The notes: generated by a model from the sequence alone, not told the origin. 64,000 nucleotides of DNA from an uncultured Prevotella sp. (GCA_900553465.1 USDT01000006.1:1-64000), one strand, 5' to 3'. Counted from the stretch's first letter, positions 46,462 to 56,266 are shown. Numbers and translations are program-made.

Positions 46462-46514
46462 AATATCTTGCTTTACTTAATGTCTGTTTTCAGTCGTGCG
46501 CCGTACCGCCACGC

Positions 46515-46982
46515 TCATAGCAGCTGCTCCATGCACACCTTCTGCGGCTTCAGTCCGCAACGCTCGTAGAACCTCATGGCCTCCGGATTGCAGCTCCACA
46601 CATTGAGTGTCACGTTATGACAGCCGCATCCGCGCGCAAACTCTATCACATGCCGGTAGAGCTCAGTACCGATATGCCGGCCTCGCAACTTGCTATCCAC
46701 ACACAGGTCGTCGATGTAGAGCGTGGTGACAGGCTCGAGTATGTGGCTGTCGGCATGATGCTGAAACACGCAGAAGGCGTAGCCCACGGCCACGTCGCTG
46801 TCGTCCACCGCCACAAACACGGGGCGGCTGGCGTCTGCCAGTATGTCCGTGAGTTCCTCGTCTGTATATTTCCGCCCGAGCCGGAACAGGTCCGGACGTC
46901 CTTCGTGGTGCACGGCGTTCACCTGACTGAGCAGGTTGTTTATCTGTGGTATGTCCTTACCGGACGCTCTGCGTATGTTCAT
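46515..46982 (-). CDS. GNAT-family N-acetyltransferase
   Basis: 155 aa, complete GNAT fold. The acetyl-CoA pyrophosphate loop is visible in LCVDSKLRGRHIGTELYRHV (RGRHIGT). Strand 6/7 is LNVWSCNPEAMRFYERCGL, which is diagnostic of small-molecule or protein N-acetyltransferases. It sits 53 nt upstream of the GT2-like gene on the same strand. Substrate unknown. Confidence 0.85.
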   Translation of the reverse strand: MNIRRASGKDIPQINNLLSQVNAVHHEGRPDLFRLGRKYTDEELTDILADASRPVFVAVDDSDVAVGYAFCVFQHHADSHILEPVTTLYIDDLCVDSKLRGRHIGTELYRHVIEFARGCGCHNVTLNVWSCNPEAMRFYERCGLKPQKVCMEQLL

Positions 46983-47175
46983 GCCTTCATTATTTTATGT
47001 TTACAGGATGCTGCCTGTCTTGTGGCAAAGATACGATAAAAAAACGACAAATGCCTCCGCACACCCTTCTATTATGCCATCCCACACCGGACGCCCGTCA
47101 AAAAAAGAGGCCGGCGGACAGCGTGTATGGCAAAATTGTACTAAATTTGTGTGCGGATAATAAAACATCACCGTT

Positions 47176-48147
47176 ATGGATGTCATCAGATTCATAAAAG
47201 ACTGGACACTCGCCGTGTCCATTGCCGCCGGAGCAGCGCTCTATCTCACGTTCGCTTTCACACCCGCACTGAGCGGTGCCTCCGACTTCTTCGCGCCACT
47301 TCTCGACGCCATGCTGCCCCTGTTCATGTTTCTCGTGCTCTTCGTCACCTTCTGCAAGGTGGACTTCAAGAAGCTACGCATAGTGCCGTGGCATCTTTGG
47401 GTGAGCGCGTTTCAGGTACTCACCGTGGCGCTCATCACCTCTCTGGTGCTGGGATTCGGCATGACCGGCGACAGCCTTGTGCTCATGGAGGCCATGCTGA
47501 TATGCGTCATCGGCCCGTGTGCGTCGGCCGCCGCCGTGGTGGTGAAGAAGATAGGCGGCGACATAGAACAGATGACGGCCTACACGTTTCTGTCCAACTT
47601 CATCACGGCACTGCTCATTCCCGTGTGTCTGCCGCTCATAGAGAAGGGCGCCCACCTGTCGTTCTGGGAGGCGTTCAGCATCATTCTCTACAAGGTGTGC
47701 ACGGTGCTCGTGGCGCCGATGCTGCTGGCCTACGTGGTGAAACACTGGATGAAGCGTCTCCACAGCGCCATACTCTCCGTGAAGGATCTGGCATACTACA
47801 TGTGGTGCGGCTCTCTGATGATTGTCACCGGCACCACCGTCAAGAACATAGTACACGCCGACACCACCTGGACTTTCCTCGTCACGATAGCCATTGTGGT
47901 GTTCATTCTCTGCCTGATGCAGTTTGCCGTCGGCCGGTTCATTGGCCATTACTTCGACAGCACCGTGAACGCCGGACAGGCACTCGGACAGAAGAACACG
48001 GCCTTCGCCATCTGGATAGCCTACACTTACCTCAATCCGCTGTCGTCCGTCGGACCGGGCTGCTACATATTGTGGCAGAACATAATAAACAGCATTGAGA
48101 TATGGGCACACGAACACAGACAGAACCGGACAGACAATAAAAAATAA
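47176..48147 (+). CDS. BASS-family transporter (bile acid:sodium symporter-like)
   Basis: 323 aa with about nine to ten membrane helices. It resembles BASS proteins in the LPLFMFLVLFVTFCKVDF helix, the segment MLICVIGPCASAAAVVVKKIGG, and the second repeat with NAGQALGQKNTAFAIWIAY. Transported solute unknown; BASS members carry organic anions with Na+. A -7-like TAAATTTGT lies at 47142-47150. It converges on trpS across a shared hairpin. Confidence 0.75.
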   Translation: MDVIRFIKDWTLAVSIAAGAALYLTFAFTPALSGASDFFAPLLDAMLPLFMFLVLFVTFCKVDFKKLRIVPWHLWVSAFQVLTVALITSLVLGFGMTGDSLVLMEAMLICVIGPCASAAAVVVKKIGGDIEQMTAYTFLSNFITALLIPVCLPLIEKGAHLSFWEAFSIILYKVCTVLVAPMLLAYVVKHWMKRLHSAILSVKDLAYYMWCGSLMIVTGTTVKNIVHADTTWTFLVTIAIVVFILCLMQFAVGRFIGHYFDSTVNAGQALGQKNTAFAIWIAYTYLNPLSSVGPGCYILWQNIINSIEIWAHEHRQNRTDNKK

Positions 48148-48148
48148 C

Positions 48149-48187
48149 AGCAACGCCGTAAGCACCCGATGCTTACGGCGTTGCCGC
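48149..48187 (-). terminator. hairpin terminator between the BASS gene and trpS
   Basis: GCAACGCCGTAAGCA and TGCTTACGGCGTTGC form a 15-bp stem with a short loop. On the minus strand it is followed by TGTTATTTTTTATTG, so it terminates trpS; the plus side is A-rich before and not T-rich after. Confidence 0.8.
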
Positions 48188-48236
48188 TATATGTCGATAA
48201 AAGGATGGGCGGACACTGCGCCCGTATCCTCATTTC

Positions 48237-49328
48237 TTATTTTCCTGCAGCGAAACGTTCGGCCTGCTGACGTATGAGTTCGGCGTCGTCGAAATAGTCG
48301 ATGCGCATGGCGTGGCGCACCTCGCTCATGGTCTGGGCAGCCACTTCGCGTGCCTGCTCTGTGCCGCGACGCAGTATGTTGTATATCTCCGGTATGTCCT
48401 TCTCAAACTCACGACGGCGCTGACGCATCGGTTCCAACATGTTGTTGATGATGGTGTTGAGGAACTTCTTGCACTTCATGTCGCCCAGTCCGCCGCGACA
48501 GTAGTGACACTTCAGCTCGTCCAGACAGCTGTACTCAGGCCAGAACTCTGCGAAGTCGGCGTCTGTGGAGAAGGCGTCGAGATAAGTAAAGACGGCGTTG
48601 CCCTCCACCTTGCCCGGATCTTCCACACGAAGGTGGTCGGGATCGGTGAACATGGAGCGCACCTTCTGCCATACCTCTTCAGGCGAATCGCTCAGATAGA
48701 TGCAGTTGCCGAGGCTCTTGCTCATCTTCTCCTTACCGTCCGTACCGGGCAGACGGCGTGCGGTGGCGTTCTCGGGCAGCAGGATGTTCGGCTCCACGAG
48801 CACGTCGTCGTATATCTGATTGAAGCGGCGCACCAGTTCGCGGGTCACCTCTATCATCGGCTCCTGGTCTTCGCCGGCAGGCACTGTGGTGGCCTTGAAC
48901 AGTGTGATGTCGGCAGCCTGGCTCACCGGATAGCAGAAGAAGCCCAGCGGAATGTTGGCCTCGAAGTTGCGCATCTTTATCTCCGTCTTCACCGTCGGGT
49001 TGCGCTGCACGCGCGAAACGGTGATGAGGTTCATCAGATATGTGGTGAGCTCGGCAAGCTCGGGTATCTGGCTCTGGATGAAGAGCGTGCACTTCTCCGG
49101 ATCGAGTCCGGCGGCCAGATAGTCGAGAGCCACCTCTATGATGTTCTGACGTATCTTTTCAGGATTCTCGGCATTGTCGGTGAGGGCCTGCACATCGGCC
49201 ATAAACACAAACATGCGGTCGTAGTCGCCCTCGTTCTGCAGCTGCACTCTGCGGCGCAGCGAACCTATATAGTGGCCCAGATGAAGTTTTCCGGTTGGGC
49301 GGTCACCGGTAAGAATTACTTTTCCCAT
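48237..49328 (-). CDS. trpS: tryptophanyl-tRNA synthetase
   Basis: 363 aa from the ATG at 49328; the 22 residues upstream in frame are basic and non-homologous. Class Ic synthetase charging tRNA-Trp. The HIGH-type motif is [14 protein letters not shown] (about residues 11-24) and the KMSKS loop is [11 protein letters not shown]. It is slightly long, with a [16 protein letters not shown] insertion near the C-terminus that contains a CxxC pair. In E. coli, TrpS is the target of the HipT kinase, and a HipT-like gene occurs elsewhere in this window. Confidence 0.96.
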   Translation of the reverse strand: MGKVILTGDRPTGKLHLGHYIGSLRRRVQLQNEGDYDRMFVFMADVQALTDNAENPEKIRQNIIEVALDYLAAGLDPEKCTLFIQSQIPELAELTTYLMNLITVSRVQRNPTVKTEIKMRNFEANIPLGFFCYPVSQAADITLFKATTVPAGEDQEPMIEVTRELVRRFNQIYDDVLVEPNILLPENATARRLPGTDGKEKMSKSLGNCIYLSDSPEEVWQKVRSMFTDPDHLRVEDPGKVEGNAVFTYLDAFSTDADFAEFWPEYSCLDELKCHYCRGGLGDMKCKKFLNTIINNMLEPMRQRRREFEKDIPEIYNILRRGTEQAREVAAQTMSEVRHAMRIDYFDDAELIRQQAERFAAGK

Positions 49329-49865
49329 TTGTCTTTCTGTTGTTTTGTTAGTGGCTCCTCTGTGGCGGGAGCGGCCGGTGCGCCTCGGCACCATGTGTGG
49401 CTACAAAGTTACAAACAATTTCCGACATACGGCAAACAACTGACACGTAACACGAAAATAAAACCGTGTGCCGGGCCGTAGCCGACATTTCGATGTAAGG
49501 AAAACCGGTAGCTGAAAAATGAAAACGGGAAGGAAAACGGACAAATATACATTTCTGAAGGAAAAAACTATAGACAGAAGGAATTTTCATAACAGAATAT
49601 CAGAAGATGGGGAAAACATTATTCCGCAGCGGAAAGGATAATAAGGAATAGCAGCGGATTTGCCGATGCTTCACGAAACGGCGAACGGCCGTAATTAAAC
49701 GGATGCTGATTGTAATAAAAAAAAGAGGTTTCGATACCGGACAGACCGTTTTCGGTGACGGATATATGTTGTGTCCTTACGCTGAAAAGAAACCGATATG
49801 GGCAACTTTCAATTTATAACCGAATTTTGAATTTTCCCTCTGAGTTTCCTGTTCTACCCCGAAAA
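49329..49865. other. intergenic upstream of trpS
   Basis: AT-rich toward the middle, with short frames only. I see no RNA gene. A degenerate ARG-like sequence near 49820-49835 (CGAATTTTGAATTTTC) falls at -167 to -173 from the array start of repeat copy 6, where other copies have their second site. Confidence 0.4.
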
Positions 49866-50220
49866 ATAAGCGAGAATTTGCGGACTGAGTCGTCCTCGGG
49901 CGCAAATACGCGAATTATGAGAGGTTTACATAAGTCGTTGGATAGCAATAGCTTATATTTAAGAGATATTTTATCGTCTTGCAAAAAGCACCATTTCAGC
50001 ACGCGATTAAGCCCATATCAGGGGCTGAAATGCACCAGATCAGGGCCTGATACAGACTCAATCGGACCATGAAACGGGCATTATCAGAAACTGAAGTGAA
50101 TTCTTCCGGACTGCATTACCGGATATATGGCAGTGCGGTAAATGCTGAAACGGACTATATAGCAGCTGATTTAACATTCCTTTACACCTCTTTCGCGAAA
50201 AAATTTTGTCAAAAAAAAGT
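49866..50220 (+). repeat. composite intergenic element, copy 6
   Basis: Left-arm blocks CGAGAATTTGCGGAC (about 49871) and CGCAAATACGCGAATTATGAG (shown as CGCAAATACGCGAATT, 49901). Five dyads start at 49994, 50016, 50038, 50060 and 50082, exactly 22 bp apart (for example GATCAGGGCCTGATA at 50038). Then GAAAAAATTTTGTCAAAAA with TGTC at 50207 (+213), and AAGTCAAG. The outer ARG-like sites are decayed. The region lies between divergent trpS and the flippase gene. The following 50221-50581 shows nothing I recognise. Confidence 0.75.
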
Positions 50221-50581
50221 CAAGAAAAATCGTAAGTCCCTCGCACGGGTTTCCTTTGAAAACACCGATATCAGGCGCGGGAAAAGCCACGGAGATATTC
50301 TATCGGACGAGCCGGAAGCATGCATCGCAGCGGTGACGGCGGTTTACCAGTCAAGATAATGTGAGTTTATCATTACATGAGTCCCGTTCCGTCACTGTCT
50401 ATATCGCCCAGCGTTGTCTGCGCGTTTTGCGGCTTTCCATGGTTCTTTATGAAAGGAACGATATTCCACTGAATTTCTACTGAACCGCATGCTGCCGTAA
50501 TGTATATTCGTGCCCGGCCTTAAAGGCACATTCCGAGTGCCCGCGGGGCGGCGGCGAAAGGAAAATATTTCGGTGTTTTTC

Positions 50582-50613
50582 TTTGATTATTAGCCGATAA
50601 GCAGTACTTTTGC
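50582..50613 (+). promoter_or_regulatory. promoter of the polysaccharide cluster
   Basis: TTTG (50582-50585), 19-bp spacer, TACTTTTGC (50605-50613). Predicted start about 50620, 49 nt before the flippase gene. Confidence 0.75.
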
Positions 50614-50668
50614 GTTGGTTTCGGACATCTGTTATATGGCGAAACCGGCATAATCCTGAACTGACAGT

Positions 50669-52117
50669 ATGGAATCACTGAAAGAAAAAACGGCAAAGGG
50701 ACTGTTCTGGGGAAGCATGAACAACGGCGTGCAACAGATTGTAGGCGTGGTGTTCGGCATCATTCTCGGACGTCTGCTCTCGCAGTCAGACTACGGCATG
50801 ATGGCCATGATAAGCGTGTTTTCGCTCGTGGCCACGGCACTGCAGGACAGCGGTTTCCGCACGGCCCTCACCAATCTGCACGACCCTAAGGACAGCGACT
50901 ACAACTCGGTGTTCTGGTTCAACATCATAGTGGGCACTACCATGTATCTCGTGCTCTTCTTCTGTGCGCCGCTCATAGGACGCTACTACAACTCGCCCGA
51001 CGTGGTGCCGCTCTGCCGCTACGCCTTTCTGAGCATAGTCATAGCGTCGCTGGGCACGGCTCAGTCGGCCTATCTCTTCAAGCGGCTGCAGGCCAAACAG
51101 CAGGCAAAGGCGGCCATGACGGCCGTGCTGGCGTCGAGCATTGTGGGCTCGGTGATGGCGTGGCAGGGCATGGCCTACTGGTCGCTGGCCACTCAGGGAC
51201 TAGTCTATGTATCAATAAACACCTTCATGCAGTGGCACTACTCGCCGTGGCGGCCGTCGCTGCGCGGCATCAGCTTCGCTCCGGTGAGGCGCATGTTCCG
51301 CTTCTCGTTCAAGATTCTGGCCACTACTATCATGACTCACGTCAACAACAACGTGCTCAACATTCTGCTGGGCCACTACTTCACGCCGCGCGACACGGGC
51401 GTATATAACCAGGCTTACCAGTGGAACACCAAGTGCTACTCGCTCGTTCAGAGCATGGTGGCGCAGGTGGCGCAGCCGGTGCTTGTGGATCTTGACAACG
51501 AGCGCGAGCGTCAGATGAACGCCTTCCGTAAGATGATGCGCTTCACAGCGTTCATATCCTTCCCGCTGTTGTTGGGCTTCGGACTGGTGGCGCGCGAGTT
51601 CATCGTGCTGGCAATAACCGAGAAATGGCTGCCCAGCGTATATCTTATACAGATTCTTTGCATCAGCGGCGCGGTGGTTCCGCTATCCACTCTGCTGTCC
51701 AACATGATTATAAGCAAGGGCCGTTCGGGCACATTCTTCTGGTGCACGTTCTCGCTCGGCGTGGCGCTCATTGTGCTCATGCTGCTCATCTGGCCGTTGG
51801 GCATACGTGCAATGGTCATAGGCTATGTGTGCCTCAACGTGGCGTGGCTGTTCGTGTGGCTCTTCTTCGTGCGCCGGCTTTCGGGCTACGGCGTACTGAT
51901 GTTCCTGCGCGACACCGTGCCTTTCGCGCTTGCGGCGGGCGGAGTGATGACGCTGGTCTATGTGGTTACGTCGCCCATAAGCAGTCTGTGGCTGCTGCTC
52001 GTGGTGCGCATAGTGCTGGCCGTGGCGATATACTACGCCGTGATGAAGATTGCGAGAGTGAAGATATTGGACGAATGTATGTCGTTCGTACTGTCAAGAA
52101 TAAGGAAAAAACACTGA
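50669..52117 (+). CDS. polysaccharide/LPS flippase (Wzx/MOP family)
   Basis: 482 aa, about 14 membrane helices. The start KEKTAKGLFWGSMNNGVQQIVGVVFGIILGR (parts: TAKGLFWGSMNNGVQQ, then GIILGRLLSQSDYGMMAM) is typical of MOP-family oligosaccharide flippases of the WzxC/polysaccharide-export type. So is YLFKRLQAKQQAKAAM in the fourth loop. It would move undecaprenyl- or polyprenyl-linked repeat units across the inner membrane. First gene of the 50.7-53.1 kb unit; the glycosyltransferase starts 5 nt after its stop. Confidence 0.88.
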   Translation: MESLKEKTAKGLFWGSMNNGVQQIVGVVFGIILGRLLSQSDYGMMAMISVFSLVATALQDSGFRTALTNLHDPKDSDYNSVFWFNIIVGTTMYLVLFFCAPLIGRYYNSPDVVPLCRYAFLSIVIASLGTAQSAYLFKRLQAKQQAKAAMTAVLASSIVGSVMAWQGMAYWSLATQGLVYVSINTFMQWHYSPWRPSLRGISFAPVRRMFRFSFKILATTIMTHVNNNVLNILLGHYFTPRDTGVYNQAYQWNTKCYSLVQSMVAQVAQPVLVDLDNERERQMNAFRKMMRFTAFISFPLLLGFGLVAREFIVLAITEKWLPSVYLIQILCISGAVVPLSTLLSNMIISKGRSGTFFWCTFSLGVALIVLMLLIWPLGIRAMVIGYVCLNVAWLFVWLFFVRRLSGYGVLMFLRDTVPFALAAGGVMTLVYVVTSPISSLWLLLVVRIVLAVAIYYAVMKIARVKILDECMSFVLSRIRKKH

Positions 52118-52122
52118 ACAAC

Positions 52123-53085
52123 ATGACTGAAGGCAAGACGGTGGCGGTGGTGATGTGCACCTATAACGGCGAGAAGTTCCTGCGCGAACAGCTCGACTCC
52201 ATACTGCGACAGACCTACCCGATAAGCGAGATAATAGTGCAGGACGACTGCTCGACGGACAGCACCGTGGCGATACTCCGCTCTTACGCTGCCCGCGACG
52301 GCCGTGTGAGGGTGATTGTGAACGAACATAACCTGGGGTTCAACCGCAACTTCAGGAGCGCGGTGATGAAGGCGACGGCCGATTTCGTGGCTATATCCGA
52401 CCAGGACGACGTGTGGATGCCGGACAAGATAGAGCGTCAGGTGGAGGCGATAGGCCCATACAACATCTGCTACTCCGACCATCTGCGCGGCACTACGCTT
52501 GAGGGTGCGCACACAGTGAGCCCGCGCTGCTCGCTCGAGGCTCTGATGTTCGGTGGTTTCGCGGGCCACACCATGCTTCTGCGACGCGACTTCGTGCAGC
52601 GCGACGATGTGTGGATGGACGGCATTTACTACGACTGGAGCCTGGGATTGAACGCTTATTTTCACGGCGAAAAGGCAATAACGCACATCGGCAAACCGCT
52701 CAACTGGCACCGTTCGCATCCGCAGGAGGCGGCGCTGTTGCAGAGTCTGAGCGTGAACCCTGCACCGAAGAGCCGGCCTACGTGGCAGCCTTACGTGCTC
52801 GGATATGCTCATTTCCGCCGTCTGCAGCGCAAACCGGCGTGGCAACGGCTCTACTCGCACATTCTCGAAAACACGCGCGACCCTCGCTTCCTACTCCATC
52901 ACACCATGGCAAGACTCATGCTCAGCCGCAGTCCTCTGGCCATGCTGCGCCTCTGCACGATATGTATGAAGCACCGCCGCGACATATATCCCAACGCGGC
53001 AAAGACCAACGGAATAATGGGAATGGTGCGCGGCTTCTGCTGGCCAATGATATTTGCTTACCGATGCTCGCAGTTCGACCTGTGA
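52123..53085 (+). CDS. glycosyltransferase family 2
   Basis: 320 aa from the ATG at 52123, 5 nt after the flippase stop. A GT-A fold is evident: VAVVMCTYNGEKFLREQLDSI at the start (here as VMCTYNGEKFLREQL), VQDDCSTDST, and the DxD motif ISDQDDVWMPDKIERQ (about residues 88-103). This resembles rhamnosyltransferase-like GT2 enzymes. It probably adds a sugar to the repeat unit exported by the flippase. Confidence 0.88.
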   Translation: MTEGKTVAVVMCTYNGEKFLREQLDSILRQTYPISEIIVQDDCSTDSTVAILRSYAARDGRVRVIVNEHNLGFNRNFRSAVMKATADFVAISDQDDVWMPDKIERQVEAIGPYNICYSDHLRGTTLEGAHTVSPRCSLEALMFGGFAGHTMLLRRDFVQRDDVWMDGIYYDWSLGLNAYFHGEKAITHIGKPLNWHRSHPQEAALLQSLSVNPAPKSRPTWQPYVLGYAHFRRLQRKPAWQRLYSHILENTRDPRFLLHHTMARLMLSRSPLAMLRLCTICMKHRRDIYPNAAKTNGIMGMVRGFCWPMIFAYRCSQFDL

Positions 53086-53199
53086 GGTTCGGGGCACGCC
53101 GTGTGGCGACAACACTGTCCACGGCAGACATTATTGTTTCGTATTACCTTCGCAGTCACCACTTTTTCAGCATGGCGGGGCGTAAACTCGAAGTTTTTG

Positions 53200-53290
53200 T
53201 CTATATTTGCATAATATAATCTGCACTCGGAAAATTAAGAACAAGTTCTTTTTCCACTCGTTGGATATATATTTGCATAATACAATAATT
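53200..53290 (+). repeat. 66-bp modules upstream of the AT-rich gene
   Basis: TATATTTGCATAA occurs at 53202 and 53268, exactly 66 bp apart. Between them are CTGCACTCGG and AGAACAAGTTCT (palindrome AGAAC-AA-GTTCT), the same layout as the 57.3-kb modules. Both TATATTTGC copies fit the -7 consensus; the second is 21 bp before the start codon of the next gene. Confidence 0.7.
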
Positions 53291-53296
53291 ACGACT

Positions 53297-53974
53297 ATGG
53301 CACACAAAATATTATTAACACTGTTACTGCAACTAACCGTTGCTTTTTCTGCATTTGCACAAACAGACAACGTAGGAGAATATCTCGCACAAAATTCTAA
53401 AAGATTCCTGACCGTAAAAGGATTGGAGCTAAAACCCGGCTTGCGTATGGATGACGCACTGAAAGCGTTTGAAGCCAAAGGATGGGAACGTTCTAAATTA
53501 TTTGATATTGTGAAAGAACTAAATGGCGTATATGCTTTGAAGGGTACCTTTTATAATCGCAGTGATTGCAATATTATGATAATGCCAACAGAAAACAACC
53601 AAAAAATCGTTGGCACAATCGGTATAAATTTACCTAATCGCGATTCTTTTAAAGATCTGAAAGAAGAGTATGACGATCTTAAATCAGCTCTTAGCGATAA
53701 ATATCACATGGTTTCCTCCACAGAATCATTTGATGATAAATATTTAGAAGAAAGTACATCTGATTTGCTAAAACTTACAGCTCTCTCACGTGATGAAGCA
53801 AAATTCATGACAGAGTTTCATTTGTCAGAAAACAAGCAGGATGACTTATTAGGCTATATTAGATTGACCATAAGTCATCTTAAAACGGATAGTCAAGAAT
53901 CTTTTTATGTTTCCATTATATATTGTACCTATGATAATTTAATGGAACAAGTAAAAGCAAAAGATGATTTGTAA
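53297..53974 (+). CDS. secreted protein of unknown function, AT-rich
   Basis: 225 aa from the ATG at 53297. A signal peptide ends near FSAFAQ (about residue 22). The mature protein is alpha/beta-looking and Lys/Asp-rich with no motif I recognise (VGTIGINLPNRDSFKDLKEEYDDL in the middle, here as TIGINLPNRDSFKDL). Codon use is markedly more AT-rich than in the neighbouring glycosyltransferase and CDP-ribitol genes (many AAA, GAT, TTA and AAT codons). That suggests recent acquisition. Its promoter appears to be the 66-bp repeat module. Confidence 0.7.
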   Translation: MAHKILLTLLLQLTVAFSAFAQTDNVGEYLAQNSKRFLTVKGLELKPGLRMDDALKAFEAKGWERSKLFDIVKELNGVYALKGTFYNRSDCNIMIMPTENNQKIVGTIGINLPNRDSFKDLKEEYDDLKSALSDKYHMVSSTESFDDKYLEESTSDLLKLTALSRDEAKFMTEFHLSENKQDDLLGYIRLTISHLKTDSQESFYVSIIYCTYDNLMEQVKAKDDL

Positions 53975-54056
53975 TTCTTCGCAAAAAAGACATGGTTATA
54001 ACTGATAATCAAACCGTATCTTCAATATATTCATACATAATGATAAAGACAACATA

Positions 54057-55433
54057 ATGAAACAAAATATCGCCGTAATACTGGCCGGAGGCGTTGGCAC
54101 ACGACTCGGCATCTCGACACCGAAACAATTTTACAAGGTGGCAGGAAAAATGGTGGTGGAACACACCATCGACGTTTTTGAACGCAATCCGAGGATTGAC
54201 GAGATTGCCATTGTGTCGAACCCGATGCTCATTTCCGACTTCGAGAATATCGTGCTGCGCAACAAATGGCGCAAGGTGAAGAAGATTCTCAAGGGCGGAA
54301 AGGAACGCTACGACTCGAGCCTCTCGGCAATCAGGGCTTACGAGAAGCTGGAGGTGAACCTCATATTCCACGACGCGGTGCGCCCGTTGCTCAGCCAGAG
54401 AGTGCTCGACGACGTGATTGATGCGCTCGGAAAGTATGAGGCGATAGACGTGGCTGTGCCGTCTGCCGACACAATAATAGAAGTGGAAGGCGACTTCATA
54501 AGCAACATACCCGACCGCTCAAGACTCCGCCGCGGACAGACTCCGCAGGCTTTCGACATCAACGTGATAAGAAAGGCGTATGAACTGGCACTGAAAGACC
54601 CGGCGTTCCGCACAACGGACGACTGCGGAGTGGTGCGCCACTACCTGCCGGACACACCTGTATATGTGGTGCGCGGCGAGGAAAGCAACATGAAACTGAC
54701 CTACAAGGAGGACACATACATGCTGGACAAGCTGTTCCAACTGAAGAACACGGAAGTGGGAACGGCAATGCCCGACGCCTGTCACTTTGAAGGTAAGGTG
54801 GCCGTGGTGTTCGGCGGAAGCTACGGAATAGGTGCCGACGTGGTGCGGATGCTTGAAGAACGCGGCGCAAAAGTGTTCGCCTTCTCGCGCAGCATGGGCG
54901 GAGTGAACATAGGCGACAGGCAGTGCGTGAGCGACACTCTGGCGCGCGTGGCGGCAGAGGCGGGCAAGATAGACTTCGTGATAAGCACAGCCGGCATACT
55001 GAACAAGGAACCGCTGGCAGCGATGGACTACTCCGTGATAGAATCGGCCGTGCAGACCAACTACATGGGAACGGTGAACGTAGCCATCGAATCATATCCT
55101 TATCTGAAACAGACGGGCGGACGTCTCATATTCTTCACGTCGAGCTCGTACACCCGCGGACGCGCTTTCTACAGCATATATTCGTCAACCAAGGCTGCGA
55201 TAGTGAACTTCGTGCAGGCCGTTGCGCAGGAATGGGAAGGCGACGGAATAAAGATTAACTGCATAAACCCGGAACGTACGAAGACACCTATGCGTGTGGC
55301 GAACTTCGGAACAGAGCCCGACGACACACTGCTGAAGCCGGAGAAGGTGGCGGAAGCCACACTGCGCACACTCGCATCTGACTATACGGGACAGGTGGTT
55401 GACGTGAGACGCGCCACGGCGGAAAACAAATGA
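54057..55433 (+). CDS. bifunctional CDP-ribitol synthase-like (cytidylyltransferase-SDR fusion)
   Basis: 458 aa. The N-terminal IspD/TarI-like cytidylyltransferase (about 1-235) has LAGGVGTRLGISTPKQFYKV and HDAVRPLLSQRV. The C-terminal SDR (about 245-458) has GGSYGIGADVVRML for NAD(P) binding and the catalytic Y375-x3-K379 in YSSTKAA. The fusion matches the Bcs1/Acs1 type, which reduces ribulose 5-phosphate and activates ribitol 5-phosphate with CTP to CDP-ribitol. A LicD-family transferase follows 26 nt downstream, a natural user of CDP-ribitol. It is not the isoprenoid IspD, given the fused SDR. Confidence 0.88.
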   Translation: MKQNIAVILAGGVGTRLGISTPKQFYKVAGKMVVEHTIDVFERNPRIDEIAIVSNPMLISDFENIVLRNKWRKVKKILKGGKERYDSSLSAIRAYEKLEVNLIFHDAVRPLLSQRVLDDVIDALGKYEAIDVAVPSADTIIEVEGDFISNIPDRSRLRRGQTPQAFDINVIRKAYELALKDPAFRTTDDCGVVRHYLPDTPVYVVRGEESNMKLTYKEDTYMLDKLFQLKNTEVGTAMPDACHFEGKVAVVFGGSYGIGADVVRMLEERGAKVFAFSRSMGGVNIGDRQCVSDTLARVAAEAGKIDFVISTAGILNKEPLAAMDYSVIESAVQTNYMGTVNVAIESYPYLKQTGGRLIFFTSSSYTRGRAFYSIYSSTKAAIVNFVQAVAQEWEGDGIKINCINPERTKTPMRVANFGTEPDDTLLKPEKVAEATLRTLASDYTGQVVDVRRATAENK

Positions 55434-55459
55434 CAAACGGAAAAGACACATAAGCCACA

Positions 55460-56266
55460 ATGAAAAATACTTTTCTCGAGGAATACAAACGCAGAACACT
55501 GAGACAATGTCAGCTGAAACAGCTCGGCATACTGGAAGAAATAGACCGAATATGCCGCAAGCACGACATATCTTACTGGCTCGACGGCGGCTCACTGCTT
55601 GGTGCAGTGCGCCACGGAGGATTCATTCCGTGGGACGACGACATTGACATTGCCATGAGCCTTGCCGACCTTGAACGGTTCAAAAGCGTCGCTCCGAAGG
55701 AGTTGCCTGCCTCTCTGACGTTGCAGACACCGCAGAGCGAGGACACGAAAGAGCCAATAGTGAAGGTGCGCGACCTCAATTCGTTCTTCGTGGAACCGGG
55801 CGACGACTTCAGCGCCAACTACGAGAAAGGACTCTATGTGGACATTTTCCCATTCATAGACTATCCGGACGTTTCAAAGAAATTTGTGAAACGATACGGC
55901 CGCGGCATATCAAAGTGCTACTCCATACTGCACAGTCCGCACAGATATTCGCTGCGCTCGGCGGCAGAACTGCCGTGGTTCGGCATGCAATACGCGCTTT
56001 ACAGCCTTGCGTGGAAGCTGGCTTTCATGTTCAGAAAGAAGGGAACGTATATGTCGAACACGCTCGTGAACAACGGCTACGGCATCATGCACCTGAAGGA
56101 AAGCATCTTTCCGCTCGGCACGATAACATTCGAAGGCCGCACATTCAGCGCGCCGTGCAATCCCGACGCTTACCTGTGCGACCTCTATAACAACTACATG
56201 CAGATACCGCCGAAAGAAAAACAGAAGATTCACTCGGTCTTTATCATGCCTGAACTGATAAAATAA
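55460..56266 (+). CDS. LicD-family phosphotransferase
   Basis: 268 aa. The nucleotidyltransferase-fold signature is W40-L-D42-G-G-S45-L-L-G-A-V-R followed by W58-D-D60-D-I-D63, the LicD/fukutin pattern. Family enzymes transfer phosphocholine or, in fukutin-like cases, ribitol phosphate from CDP-activated donors onto glycans. With the CDP-ribitol synthase-like gene just upstream, ribitol-phosphate transfer is the best inference. Its last 23 nt overlap the 3' end of the convergent fucosyltransferase-like gene. Confidence 0.88.
   Translation: MKNTFLEEYKRRTLRQCQLKQLGILEEIDRICRKHDISYWLDGGSLLGAVRHGGFIPWDDDIDIAMSLADLERFKSVAPKELPASLTLQTPQSEDTKEPIVKVRDLNSFFVEPGDDFSANYEKGLYVDIFPFIDYPDVSKKFVKRYGRGISKCYSILHSPHRYSLRSAAELPWFGMQYALYSLAWKLAFMFRKKGTYMSNTLVNNGYGIMHLKESIFPLGTITFEGRTFSAPCNPDAYLCDLYNNYMQIPPKEKQKIHSVFIMPELIK

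Noticed and set aside
49720-49745. tRNA T-loop-like GGTTTCGATACC
   Set aside because: No acceptor, D- or anticodon arms could be paired around it.
54057-54761. Isoprenoid ispD
   Set aside because: The cytidylyltransferase is fused to an SDR domain and neighbours licD, which points to CDP-ribitol rather than the MEP pathway.
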